Shown here: piece after piece, positions 49,575 through 58,013 of the stretch
How the letters are laid out: each line of letters opens with the position of its first letter
Numbering within the stretch: position 1 is the stretch's first letter
DNA from: Cryptomeria japonica
Lineage: Eukaryota > Streptophyta > Pinopsida > Cupressales > Cupressaceae
Reading direction: 5' to 3'
Assembly (NCBI RefSeq): GCF_030272615.1
Contig: NC_081409.1
Coordinates: 879,751,220 to 879,815,219, forward strand
DNA length: 64,000 bases
Position numbers and translations under genes: made by a program
The notes under the pieces: model-generated
Told to the model about the DNA's origin: nothing
Seen by the model: only the letters and a program-made list of their open reading frames with translations
Database searches by the model: none

Positions 49575-49889
49575 GCATGATGTAGAGTACATCAGTCTTG
49601 GAGCTACTTGCAGAATTTCACAATAGGATTGGTGTAGAAGTGGAGTTATTCCACAGGGGGAGCATCAAGTTGCAAGTTGTTGATGCTAAACAGTGAAATT
49701 TGACATTTCATGTTTTACTTTCAATTTGGCATTGTTGTCAAAGGGGGAGAAGAACTATGTGATTTGTATGATTGACAGAGAGAAGGAAGACAAGATGAAG
49801 ACAAGGTGAATACTTGGTAATGTAAACCAGGATTCCTATTCACAATCATAACAATCAATGGTATTGATATTTGTATTGCCATCAATGCC

Positions 49890-49901
49890 AAAGGGGGAGA
49901 T
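49890..49901 (+). other. Polypurine tract of copia B
   Basis: AAAGGGGGAGAT at the LTR edge, preceded by CCATCAATGCC. A second AAAGGGGGAGA lies about 150 bp upstream, near 49741. Confidence 0.8.
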
Positions 49902-51281
49902 TGTTGGAATTTGCATGAAGATTGCATTAATGATATATTATGTTGTCATTGATGTCAATTAACCGGTAATGATATTGTTGTAATGTTGTTTTGTAACCAG
50001 TAGGTAAGTTTGTGGAGTGAACTGGTATTGCTAAGTATTGGAGAGTTGAACAGGTAAACCCTACCTGTTGATTTGATAAACCCTAACCGATTAAGTTTGG
50101 TGAATTGGTTATATTGGTTTATGATCTAATGATGAGTGGTAATGATTATGATACATATACTTATTGTATGAAGAGAGTTTCAAAGTGATTTTGGCATGTT
50201 GATGTAATAGTTTTTGTCTAGGGAATGACCAAGCATATTACATGTAATGCAAAGCGCGTGATGAGTTATTGAGTTCAATGAAGCAGTGATCAAGGAGCGG
50301 TTGAGGCTTTCTTGAATGGTGTGCAGAGATTTCTATGTAATCCAACGTTCATACCTGAACTGACTTGTTTGTAATCTCTATGAGAGAATTAGGTTTTTGT
50401 TGTGTTACTGACCTAATTGATTTATTTATAAGGTCGACGAATTATTTTGTTGAAGTATTGGCAAAGTTTCAATTGAGTGTGTGGTTGGCGAACCAGATGA
50501 TGCATCTACAGTTTGAGTAAAGCAAAACAGGAGCATGAAAAGGATCCGAACAAGGAAGTGTAGTGCTATTCAAACATATCAACAAACTTTTGTTGTTTTC
50601 TAACAATTATAGTAGTAAAATCCCCTAACCGGGTAAGCTCTAACAAGCTTGGTGTTATTCAAATCCTCTAACCAGGTGATCCATTATCTTGAATTCAAAA
50701 TCATTTACAAAGGTTTCTCCTCACAGGGTATTGCTTCTAACAAGGCATTATAGTCAATCCCTTAATTGGGTGGTCCCTAACAGGATCTGTTCTTAACAAG
50801 AATTTTTATAAAAGGTTTAATAGGATAGGCTCCTAACAGGGTGAACTTCAAAATAGTTTGAATAGTTATCTTGTGAGTCTCATCTCACCATGGTTTTTCC
50901 CATCTGGGTTTCCACATCAAAAATATTGTGTCAAGTGGTTAATTTTTTTGTGGTTATGTCTTTATGGTTGATTTTCTTAACTACTTAATCTACTTTGATA
51001 AGTCATGATAATCGACAACATTATGAAATGAAGTTTTACTTATGTCAGTAAAATTATTTGAATGTTTATGTGTTTCTAGTTGTTTACTGTTAGTCTGTTG
51101 TAATAGTCAACCGGTTTATCTTGAGGGTTTTTATCTTGACACTGATATTGCATTGATAGTTCTATGTTTACTTTGAGATATTGATTTTGAGATTGGTGAA
51201 GTTAGTATGAGTTTTTCTATCTACTGATTCACCCCCCCTCTCAGTAGTTGACCGGATTCTTATTCTTTCATCATACCATCA
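49902..51281 (+). repeat. 3' LTR of copia B
   Basis: 1,380 bp, TGTTGG...CCATCA. It has the C-tract hairpin at 51223-51244. A TTTATAAGG box near 50427 is a promoter candidate. The bases just outside it are TAATA, inside copia C. Confidence 0.85.
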
Positions 51282-51442
51282 TAATAAACATTGTCAGTAT
51301 TGTTCTTTTCATCCAATGATATAGTTCCTTTTCCTTTGATCATACATACTTTGTCATCTCCAAATCTAACTAGACTACCATCAAATTCTTGCAAAGACAG
51401 AAACTTCCCTTTATCTCCAATCATATGATGTGAACAACCATT
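51282..51442 (-). pseudogene. Copia C protease fragment
   Basis: The minus strand reads CSHHMIGDKGKFLSLQEFDG and then GKGTISLDE, the second half of a copia protease. It is bounded by B on the left and D on the right. The first half (EWVIDN) resumes across D at 58009-58050, in frame once the D target duplication is taken into account. Confidence 0.85.
51438..51442. repeat. Target duplication of D, left copy
   Basis: CCATT, against CTATT at 58009-58013. The single difference is a C-to-T change. Confidence 0.75.
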
Positions 51443-52249
51443 TGTTAGGGTTCCCACAGATACTGAGAGTGGGGGGGGGGGGGCTGAATCAGTATTTGAC
51501 TGGTAATGTATTTTTCTTAAAATCATGCAGAACATAAAGTAACAGTGTATCGGTATGCAAGAATTAATGTAATAAATAGAATCAAAAACATCCACATGAA
51601 AAGAACACCATAACACAGGATGTTTAACGAGGAAACCCGCTGTGGGGTAAACCTCGGTGGGATTTGTGACCCACAATATTCACTTACTAGCCAACAAGAG
51701 AATATTACTTACAATAGGGGCCTACACATGTAGGAAGGCCAATTGCCTAGAGCACACTGCTCAGTGAGAAGTCACACTGACTTACAATGAGGATTATGCT
51801 AATCCAATATTCTGTACTGCTTTATAATAGCATCTTCAATGCCAAATTCAGTATCAGTTCTTGTTCTATTCTGTACATATACCCTTGACCTATAATTCGC
51901 ACATTAGGTCTGTCTAATAATTTTCTTTATGCTCACTTCCCTTCTCCTACAAATGTCTACAATGATCTCCTTTATATACAAGAGTCATTTTACAATTTGC
52001 CAAGTTGGCTTACAATAATAAACAAAATATTACATATCAAAAATCCTATCGGCCTCTGTGCTGGTATACATCTTTTCTTCTGTGCCGGTGCTGGTGTAGA
52101 GTGGTCTTGTTGATGCTAGTGCACTGTCTTGCTTGAATAATATTTTGCCAGTAGAATGTCTTGTTGGTGCCATAGGATTGCAAGGTTGCCATCAATGACA
52201 AAACCTTCAATCACTCACAATGTCTCATTGGAGTGTCCATATACCAACA
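51443..52249 (-). repeat. 3' LTR of element D
   Basis: 807 bp, TGTTAGGG...ACCAACA on the plus strand. It contains an expanded G-run of about 14 within the conserved hairpin (51462-51492). Four of five CCGGT sites seen in the other LTR are mutated here. TATA match at 51970-51978. Confidence 0.9.
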
Positions 52250-52261
52250 ATCTCCCCCTTT
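52250..52261 (-). other. Polypurine tract of element D
   Basis: Minus strand AAAGGGGGAGAT at the LTR edge, preceded by ATCAATGCC as in copia B. A second ATGCCAAAGGGGGAG lies at about 52396-52410. Confidence 0.85.
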
Positions 52262-52465
52262 GGCATTGATGGCAACACTCATGAGAAATTTCAAAAAGAT
52301 GTCCAGAAATGTGTAGACCAAAAATTTACCAAAAAAATGAGGGAATCCCCCTGAGCATATGATCCCTGTGTTTTGAATTTTCTCATCCTACTACTCCCCC
52401 TTTGGCATCAATGACAAAGGTTGTCAAGATGTTAGTAGAGTTTGTAGTTATACCAGTCCATAATC

Positions 52466-53790
52466 TCAACCTTGTAGTTGGGTAGTTATTATCTGAAAAA
52501 GATCGCCCAAAATTAAGTTTATACTATCCATAAACTTTTTTCTATTTTTTATTGTTGTTTCAGTTCTCTTCACAGTGTTGGTGAGATGCTGCAATTGCTC
52601 TGCCGATGTTTTACTTCCCGGTGTTAATGCCTCAGAGATTTCCTTCCGTAGAGATGCTAGATAATCCAATCTTGGACTTAGTTTAGATCTCAAGTATTTT
52701 GCCTTATTTATTATTGTCTCTTTCTCTTTCTCCTATTTAAGTAATTCTATCTCAAAATTTGCTAACTTATCTTCAAAAATAGATAATGAATCCGGTGAGT
52801 TGACAAAATTGTCTGCAAGCTTGTTTATCTCTTCCAGTGTCTTGCTTATCTTCTTGTCTATATCTATAGTCAAGAAGTTTGTTTTGCATGTGTCTTTGTA
52901 CAAGTTTTTGTACTCTTTTAACAAACTACACAGTTCCGGTAGAAGTGTGTCAAAATCTTTGTTACACTTCTTAATTTCTTCTCAAAGAATTTATGTTTCT
53001 CCTTTTCTACAATGTCCTTTACAGATTCTACCTTTATTTGCTCAATATTTCTAGAAATGTATTTACATAGTGTATCTAACTATCCTAAAGAATCTTTATT
53101 ATCTATATTACAATTAGGAGTGATTGTTTTCAAAAATGGTATTGAATCATCTATTGCTTTGTAAGCTTGTGAGCTATAGTCAGTTATTTTCTTGATGGAT
53201 TCAAGTAATACCTTAGTCACATTTGTTGACCTTGATGGTGACCCAACAAACTGAGTACCGGTGGAAGTGACCATGCTTGTATTGACCTCTGGCAGGTTAG
53301 TTTGTGTCTACATTTCCTTTAGCACTGGTTTTCCTGCTTCATTTCTTACCGGTGGCATCTATTCTGGAGCCTTTAGCTCTGTCAGTTTCTCTGTTTGTGT
53401 TTTAGATTCCATCTTTTTCCCTTTATCCGCTACCGGTTGCTCTGTATTTCTTGTTACTGGAGGCTCTTTGGCCATATTTGATTTTTCACTTGAGTCTTTA
53501 TCAACTGTTATGTTGATCTTTTGGGTATCAACATTTACAGTGAATAGGACTTTAGGATTTGTATTGCTATCCTCTGTATCCATGCTTTCAGTTGCCGGTT
53601 GGTTTTCAGGGATTGTAATTTTTACAGGTGGAGGTAGGTTATCTTTAACCTTTATGCTTGGAGGTCCACCAATTTTCCCTTTCCCTTTGACCTTATCCTT
53701 CTGATATACCTTAATAGGCTTGGGATTCCTATATTCTTCTTGTTTTTCTTTTTCAACCAAAAATATGTCCCAACCATCTTCTGTTTCCTC
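52466..53790 (-). pseudogene. Decayed C-terminal extension of D ORF2
   Basis: Continues ORF2's frame after the stop at 53791. The piece 53359-53760 is Lys/Pro-rich (KGKGKIGGPPSIKVKD, then PVKITIPENQ). The piece 53080-53274 is helical. After a frameshift near 53000, pieces 52733-52924 and 52466-52693 are predicted coiled coil (KNLYKDTCKTNF, LEEINKLADNFVNSPDSL, SLRKEISEALTPGSKTSAEQ). Two in-frame stops, one shift and another stop separate the pieces. Constant direction and coding-like composition suggest the intact protein had roughly 1,090 residues, ending shortly before the PPT. Confidence 0.65.
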
Positions 53791-55734
53791 TTAGACCTCT
53801 ATAACTCTACCTGCCATCAGTGAAATTTGCCGGTGTGTAGTGGAAAAAACTGTCCGGTTAGCCTGAGCTATCAGATCATCAATTTCTTTTGGGGAGTTTA
53901 TCGAATATACAGCAAGTAGTTTTTCTATTTTTATTTTCTTGTCCAGTTCAATTACTCCTTGCCTTCTGGCCTTAAGTCTTTTGTATAAGTCATCAGGAGT
54001 TTCATTTATGACTTGCATCAAAAGCTTTTTAAACATGTCCATGTGTAATATTACACTCTCCTCAACTTGCCCTTTCTCATCAGCCGATAGGGTGTCATAA
54101 ATTATCCCTATGTTCTTCAGTTTTCCTTCCTCTGTGATCTCATTTAACAAAATGTCTAGAGGTGCCAAGTCAGTTTTTGCCTTTTTCTTTTTCTTAGGGG
54201 TCAACTTTTTTTTAGGTGTGACCTTTCTGACCAGAGATCTCACAGCTTGTTGCTTCTGCCTTGTCCTTTTAGGTGAAGGAGTGGTTGCCGGTGAGGGATC
54301 TCTTTTCCTAACAACTCTTTTAAAAGTTGCTGACATATCTCCTTCTGAGGAAGTACCTACCAGTGATAGATGAGCTTCAGGTTGTGGGGCTGCCAACTCA
54401 TCTTCAGTTATGCCGGTTTTCTTTAATATATCTTCCTTAATGGCTTTTGCTTGTCTGGATCCTTTTCTCACAAATGCTTCTACCTTCTTCACTCTTTTCT
54501 TTGATTGAATTTGGCTTTCTATGGTTTCAGCACTACCAAATATTTCTTCTTTAGGTTCATTAGGGGCTTCCAGAAGTGCTTTGGCATAAGTTTCAACTAT
54601 GTGGTCATTTGTTTCATAGCCCATTTCTATTACCCAGATTGTCCTGGGGATGACTACTTCCATCCATATTTCATCCTTTTTGATAACAAAGCATATATCA
54701 TCTTTGTATTTGTCTACAATCTTCTGTGATAACCTTGTTCTTTTCTTCATTTTTGTCTTTAGTGCTTGGAAAAAGTTATGAATGATGCTTTCCTTATTCT
54801 CGCCCATGGTATTGAACAGTTCTGTCAGTTGCTTTCCTACCGGTATGTCATATCCAAAATCTTTATATCCTATACCGGGAACTTGTTTTTTTATATGAAG
54901 CATTAGACACACTAACAGATTTCCAAATCTAAAGGTTCCTTTCTTATCCTTCTTTATCTTTCCAAGGTTGTCTATCAATTCATCCTTTAGCCATTCACAG
55001 ATGTCAATTTTTGCATTGTTGGTTATTATGTCATAAGCACTCTTGATGCATAAACTTGAAACTGAGTTGAGTCTATTGGCATGAGTGGCTTTGTAACCTA
55101 ATATCATGCTTATGAATCTCACATTTGTATCCTTTACATCATTAACCCTTAAAGATCTTTTATCAGATGTTACACCTGTTAGGTCAATGACTAAATCATT
55201 TGAAACTTTCTTGTTTTTATCTAGTCTTTTATCGGTGGCCGATAACCCTATGACAACTTTTACCACTTGCTTGGTGATCTTATGAATTGTATCTAACCAG
55301 AAAAATTCTCCATGAACTCTGCTTAATACTATCCTAATCACATCCTTAGGAAATTCAGGAATACTAAGGATTTCTGTGAATCCTAGGGTTTCAATGATTT
55401 TGTGTTCAGCTTTGATATTGTCGGTACCATCACATATCTCGGTTTTGTACATGGCTTTGATTTCCTCATCTCCTAGCTCTTCAATATTGCAATGAATATA
55501 CATTCTAGGGTCTTCAGCATATACAACACCTTTAGGGATTTGAGAGAATGCACCTAAGGTATCATCTTTCTTTTCTATTTCGGGGACCAACTGAAATATA
55601 GGCCTAGGTCTTTTAATTACTTCCACAATAGTAGGGTTCGCTATGTATTCAATTGCAGAGGTGGATGCCATGATAAAATACCTTTTTCTATCTTGGATGA
55701 ATGATTGTTTGGAGTGTGCTTGCTTCTTGCTCAA
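53791..55734 (-). CDS. Element D ORF2, 647-aa protein of unknown function
   Basis: I do not recognise this protein. It is open for 647 codons; the likelier start is Met22 (MASTSAIEYI). Residues 30-400 look globular, with alternating helices and strands. The most distinctive block is FGNLLVCLMLHIKKQVPG (about 270-287), preceded by a WLKDELIDNLGKIKKDKKG helix and followed by WMEVVIPRTIWVIEMGY. Residues 470-520 are strongly basic and Pro-rich (PSPKRTRQKQQ, PKKKLTPKKKKKAK), like a nuclear localisation or nucleic-acid-binding segment. The C-terminal 120 residues are helical. No RT, integrase, protease or known transposase motif is seen. The layout loosely recalls uncharacterised plant-transposon proteins. 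It follows ORF1 by 237 bp in the same frame. Confidence 0.75.
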   Translation of the reverse strand: MSKKQAHSKQSFIQDRKRYFIMASTSAIEYIANPTIVEVIKRPRPIFQLVPEIEKKDDTLGAFSQIPKGVVYAEDPRMYIHCNIEELGDEEIKAMYKTEICDGTDNIKAEHKIIETLGFTEILSIPEFPKDVIRIVLSRVHGEFFWLDTIHKITKQVVKVVIGLSATDKRLDKNKKVSNDLVIDLTGVTSDKRSLRVNDVKDTNVRFISMILGYKATHANRLNSVSSLCIKSAYDIITNNAKIDICEWLKDELIDNLGKIKKDKKGTFRFGNLLVCLMLHIKKQVPGIGYKDFGYDIPVGKQLTELFNTMGENKESIIHNFFQALKTKMKKRTRLSQKIVDKYKDDICFVIKKDEIWMEVVIPRTIWVIEMGYETNDHIVETYAKALLEAPNEPKEEIFGSAETIESQIQSKKRVKKVEAFVRKGSRQAKAIKEDILKKTGITEDELAAPQPEAHLSLVGTSSEGDMSATFKRVVRKRDPSPATTPSPKRTRQKQQAVRSLVRKVTPKKKLTPKKKKKAKTDLAPLDILLNEITEEGKLKNIGIIYDTLSADEKGQVEESVILHMDMFKKLLMQVINETPDDLYKRLKARRQGVIELDKKIKIEKLLAVYSINSPKEIDDLIAQANRTVFSTTHRQISLMAGRVIEV

Positions 55735-55971
55735 AATGCCTTAGCTCAGAAATCTTCGCGCTCTCTAAAAGTTTGAAATCATGGTGAAATGAAACAGAGC
55801 CAAAACCTTATTTTATAAAGTCTTTTTTGCTACCTACCACATTAATTGCTTGCCGGTAATGTATTCACTTAACTTTATTTGCCGGTAATAAGTGATTTTC
55901 AACTTCTTTTCTCTAATTGAGGGAATAATAGCACGTGTCATTAGATTGCCAAACCCTTAAGATAATTTTCT

Positions 55972-57156
55972 TTAATTAGATGAAGAACTTCCTACCGGTG
56001 GAGCACTGCTCTGTCCTACCGGTGGAGCATCACATTGTCCTGCCGATGGAGCATTTGTTGGTTCTACTGGTGGAGGAGTATTCCCAAATTTTAGATCAGC
56101 TTTTCTAATCCATTGCTTTGAGAATTCTTGCTTAACCTCTTCAACCTTTTCTTTACCTTTCAAGCTAGTATTTTTGTTGTCTACCGATGTACCTTTACTT
56201 CTACAAAATTTAGCAATATGACCAATCTTGTTACATGCATAACAAGTTACATTATTATTCTGAATAGCTTTCCCATAACCTATGCCAGTTTGTGTTCTGC
56301 ATTGATTTGAAAAATGTCCAAATCTTCCACAAACATAACATCTTACATTCATTTTGCAGTTTTCAGAGTTATGACCAACTTTATTGCATTTGGAGCATTG
56401 ACCGGTGGGAGGATTGATATTCTGATAATTCCTAGATCTACATTCATTTTCCCTATGACCATATTTATTACAGTTAAAGCATTTTCCATTGAATTTATAA
56501 GTATTAGGAGGTCTTACCGGTTTGCTATGATCCTGAGTATTTGCAGTACCAGAGCTTTCTCCAACTTCAAATCCAATTCTAGAAGTGTCACCTTTGGGTC
56601 TTTGATTCTTCAATAAGGTACCAAGTTCTTCTGAGCTTTTCTTGAATTTTTCTTTGTGTTGATTTGTAGTTTCCAATTCCCTTTCCAAGATTTCTTTTTG
56701 TCTTATTAGTTCATTCGAGTCATTTTGAGTATGCATCAGATCTATCTTCAACATGTCATTTTCATAGCTAAGTCTTGTGTTCTCATTTGCTGCATCACTT
56801 AGTCTTCTAGTGAATTCTTCTTCATTCTTCTTTCTGTCCTCAATCTCTTTGCAAAATCTCATAGTCATATACAACATTTCATTTTTTGTTGTCATGATCT
56901 CTTGTTTCAACTTGCTTATCATATCATTAAGTGATTCCTTTTCATCATTCTCATTTTGCAATTTTTCACAAAGTTCTCTTCTCTTATTTCTTGTAACAGT
57001 AAGATCTTCTTGAAGTGCCTGAATGATATCTTGAGCTACTTTAAAATCATCTTCTAATTTGATATTTTTCAACTTCTCTGTATCATAGTCAGTAAGAGCT
57101 CCTTCAAGTTGCTTCATCAGATTTTCCATTCTTACCAGTGTCAAGATCTTCCTCAA
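55972..57156 (-). CDS. Element D ORF1, coiled-coil gag-like protein with four CCHC knuckles
   Basis: 394 codons, uninterrupted. Met10 (57129) is the likelier start, because it sits where gag starts in copia B relative to the conserved leader. Residues 30-175 form a long coiled coil, then GTLLKNQRPKGD and RIGFEVGESSG, matching the coil and GLGFE junction of copia A gag. CCHC knuckles: C226-C239 (CFNCNKYGHRENEC), C254-C267, C273-C286 and C305-C318 (CYACNKIGHIAKFC). Near the end, SKQWIRKADLK resembles the region before copia protease, but a short Pro/Gly repeat and a stop follow instead. The UBN2 capsid domain is absent. Likely an RNA-binding, particle-associated protein; that role is inferred. 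Confidence 0.8.
   Translation of the reverse strand: MRKILTLVRMENLMKQLEGALTDYDTEKLKNIKLEDDFKVAQDIIQALQEDLTVTRNKRRELCEKLQNENDEKESLNDMISKLKQEIMTTKNEMLYMTMRFCKEIEDRKKNEEEFTRRLSDAANENTRLSYENDMLKIDLMHTQNDSNELIRQKEILERELETTNQHKEKFKKSSEELGTLLKNQRPKGDTSRIGFEVGESSGTANTQDHSKPVRPPNTYKFNGKCFNCNKYGHRENECRSRNYQNINPPTGQCSKCNKVGHNSENCKMNVRCYVCGRFGHFSNQCRTQTGIGYGKAIQNNNVTCYACNKIGHIAKFCRSKGTSVDNKNTSLKGKEKVEEVKQEFSKQWIRKADLKFGNTPPPVEPTNAPSAGQCDAPPVGQSSAPPVGSSSSN
55992..56087. repeat. 24-bp tandem repeat in D ORF1
   Basis: Four units starting at 55992, 56016, 56040 and 56064, each opening CTACCGGTGG or a variant. It encodes the APPVGQ-type repeat at the C-terminus of ORF1. Confidence 0.85.
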
Positions 57157-57186
57157 GCTGTTAGGCTACTGAAAATAGAGGACCAG

Positions 57187-57198
57187 GCGCTGATACCA
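57187..57198 (-). other. Primer-binding site of element D
   Basis: Minus strand TGGTATCAGCGC, one mismatch to the initiator-Met tRNA complement, two bases from the 5' LTR. Confidence 0.85.
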
Positions 57199-57200
57199 AT

Positions 57201-58008
57201 TGTTAGGGTTCCCACAGATACTGAGAGGGGGGGGGGGTGAATCAGTATCTGACCAGTAATGTATTTTTCTTAAAATCATGCAAAACATAAAGTAACAGTG
57301 TACCGGTATGCAAGAATTAATGTAATAAACAGAATCAAAAACATCCACATGAAAAGAACACCATAACACAAGATGTTTAATGAGGAAACCCGGTGTGGGA
57401 AAAACCTTAGTGGGATTTGTGACCCACAATATTCAATTACTGGCCAATAAGAGAATATTACTTACAATAGGGGCCTGCACATGCAGGAAGGCCAATTGCC
57501 TAGAGCACACTGCTCAGTGAGAAGTCACACTGACTTACAATGAGGATTATGCTAATCCAATATTTTGTACTGCTTTATAATAGCATCTTCAATGCCAGAT
57601 TCAGTACCGGTTCTTGTTCTATTCTTTACATATACCCTTGACCTATAATTCGCACATTAGGCCTGTCTAATAATTTTGTTTATGCTCGCTTCCCTTCTCC
57701 TACAAATGTCTACAATGATCTCCTTTATATACAAGAGTCATTTTACAATTTGCCAAGTCAGCTTACAATAATAAACAAAATATTACATATCAAAAATCAT
57801 GTTGGCCTCTGTGCCGGTATACATCTTTTCTTCTGTGCCGGTGCTGGTGCTGGTGTAGAGTGGTCTTGTTGATGCTGGTGCACTATCTTGCTTGAATAAT
57901 GTTTTTCCAGTAGAATGTCTTGCCGGTGCCATAGGATTGCAAGGTTGCCATCAATGACAAAACCTTCAATCACACACAATGTCTCATTGGAGTGTCCATA
58001 TGCCAACA
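57201..58008 (-). repeat. 5' LTR of element D
   Basis: 808 bp pair of 51443-52249, ending TGCCAACA. It retains CCGGT at about 57304, 57608, 57814, 57838 and 57923. It carries the hairpin at 57220-57246 and a TATA box at 57723-57731. A 6-bp GGTGCT unit is duplicated near 57845 relative to the other LTR. Confidence 0.9.
57723..57731 (-). promoter_or_regulatory. Candidate promoter TATA box of element D
   Basis: TATATAAAG on the minus strand, conserved in the other LTR. Similar boxes occur at comparable places in the LTRs of A, C and E. Confidence 0.5.
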
Positions 58009-58013
58009 CTATT
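58009..58013. repeat. Target duplication of D, right copy
   Basis: CTATT; pairs with CCATT at 51438-51442. Confidence 0.75.

Larger units (their letters stand above)
45248..51281 (+). mobile_element. Ty1-copia element B
   Basis: Plus-strand copia with gag, protease, integrase, RT, RNase H, PPT and a complete 3' LTR. Only the last 154 bp of the 5' LTR remain, the rest having been displaced by copia A and lost. B inserted in the protease gene of copia C (51282 onward). From 46107 to 49574 one frame runs through with about eight stops, mostly TAG and TGA, plus one frameshift near 46100, so it is a fairly recent but dead copy. Confidence 0.9.
51443..58008 (-). mobile_element. Non-autonomous LTR element D with two novel ORFs
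   Basis: 6,566 bp, minus strand. Two LTRs of about 807 bp, iMet-type PBS, a leader similar to those of copias B and C, ORF1 (coiled coil plus four CCHC knuckles), ORF2 (long unknown frame), a duplicated polypurine motif, and a 5-bp target duplication. No protease D-S-G, integrase HHCC/DDE, RT YVDD or RNase H motif is present in any frame. The LTRs differ by about 40 substitutions by eye (roughly 5%), so it is among the younger insertions here. It disrupts the protease gene of copia C. Shared cis-signals suggest it used copia proteins in trans. Confidence 0.85.

Noticed and set aside
53261-53704. 147-codon plus-strand frame inside D
   Set aside because: Antisense shadow of the Lys/Pro-rich part of ORF2.
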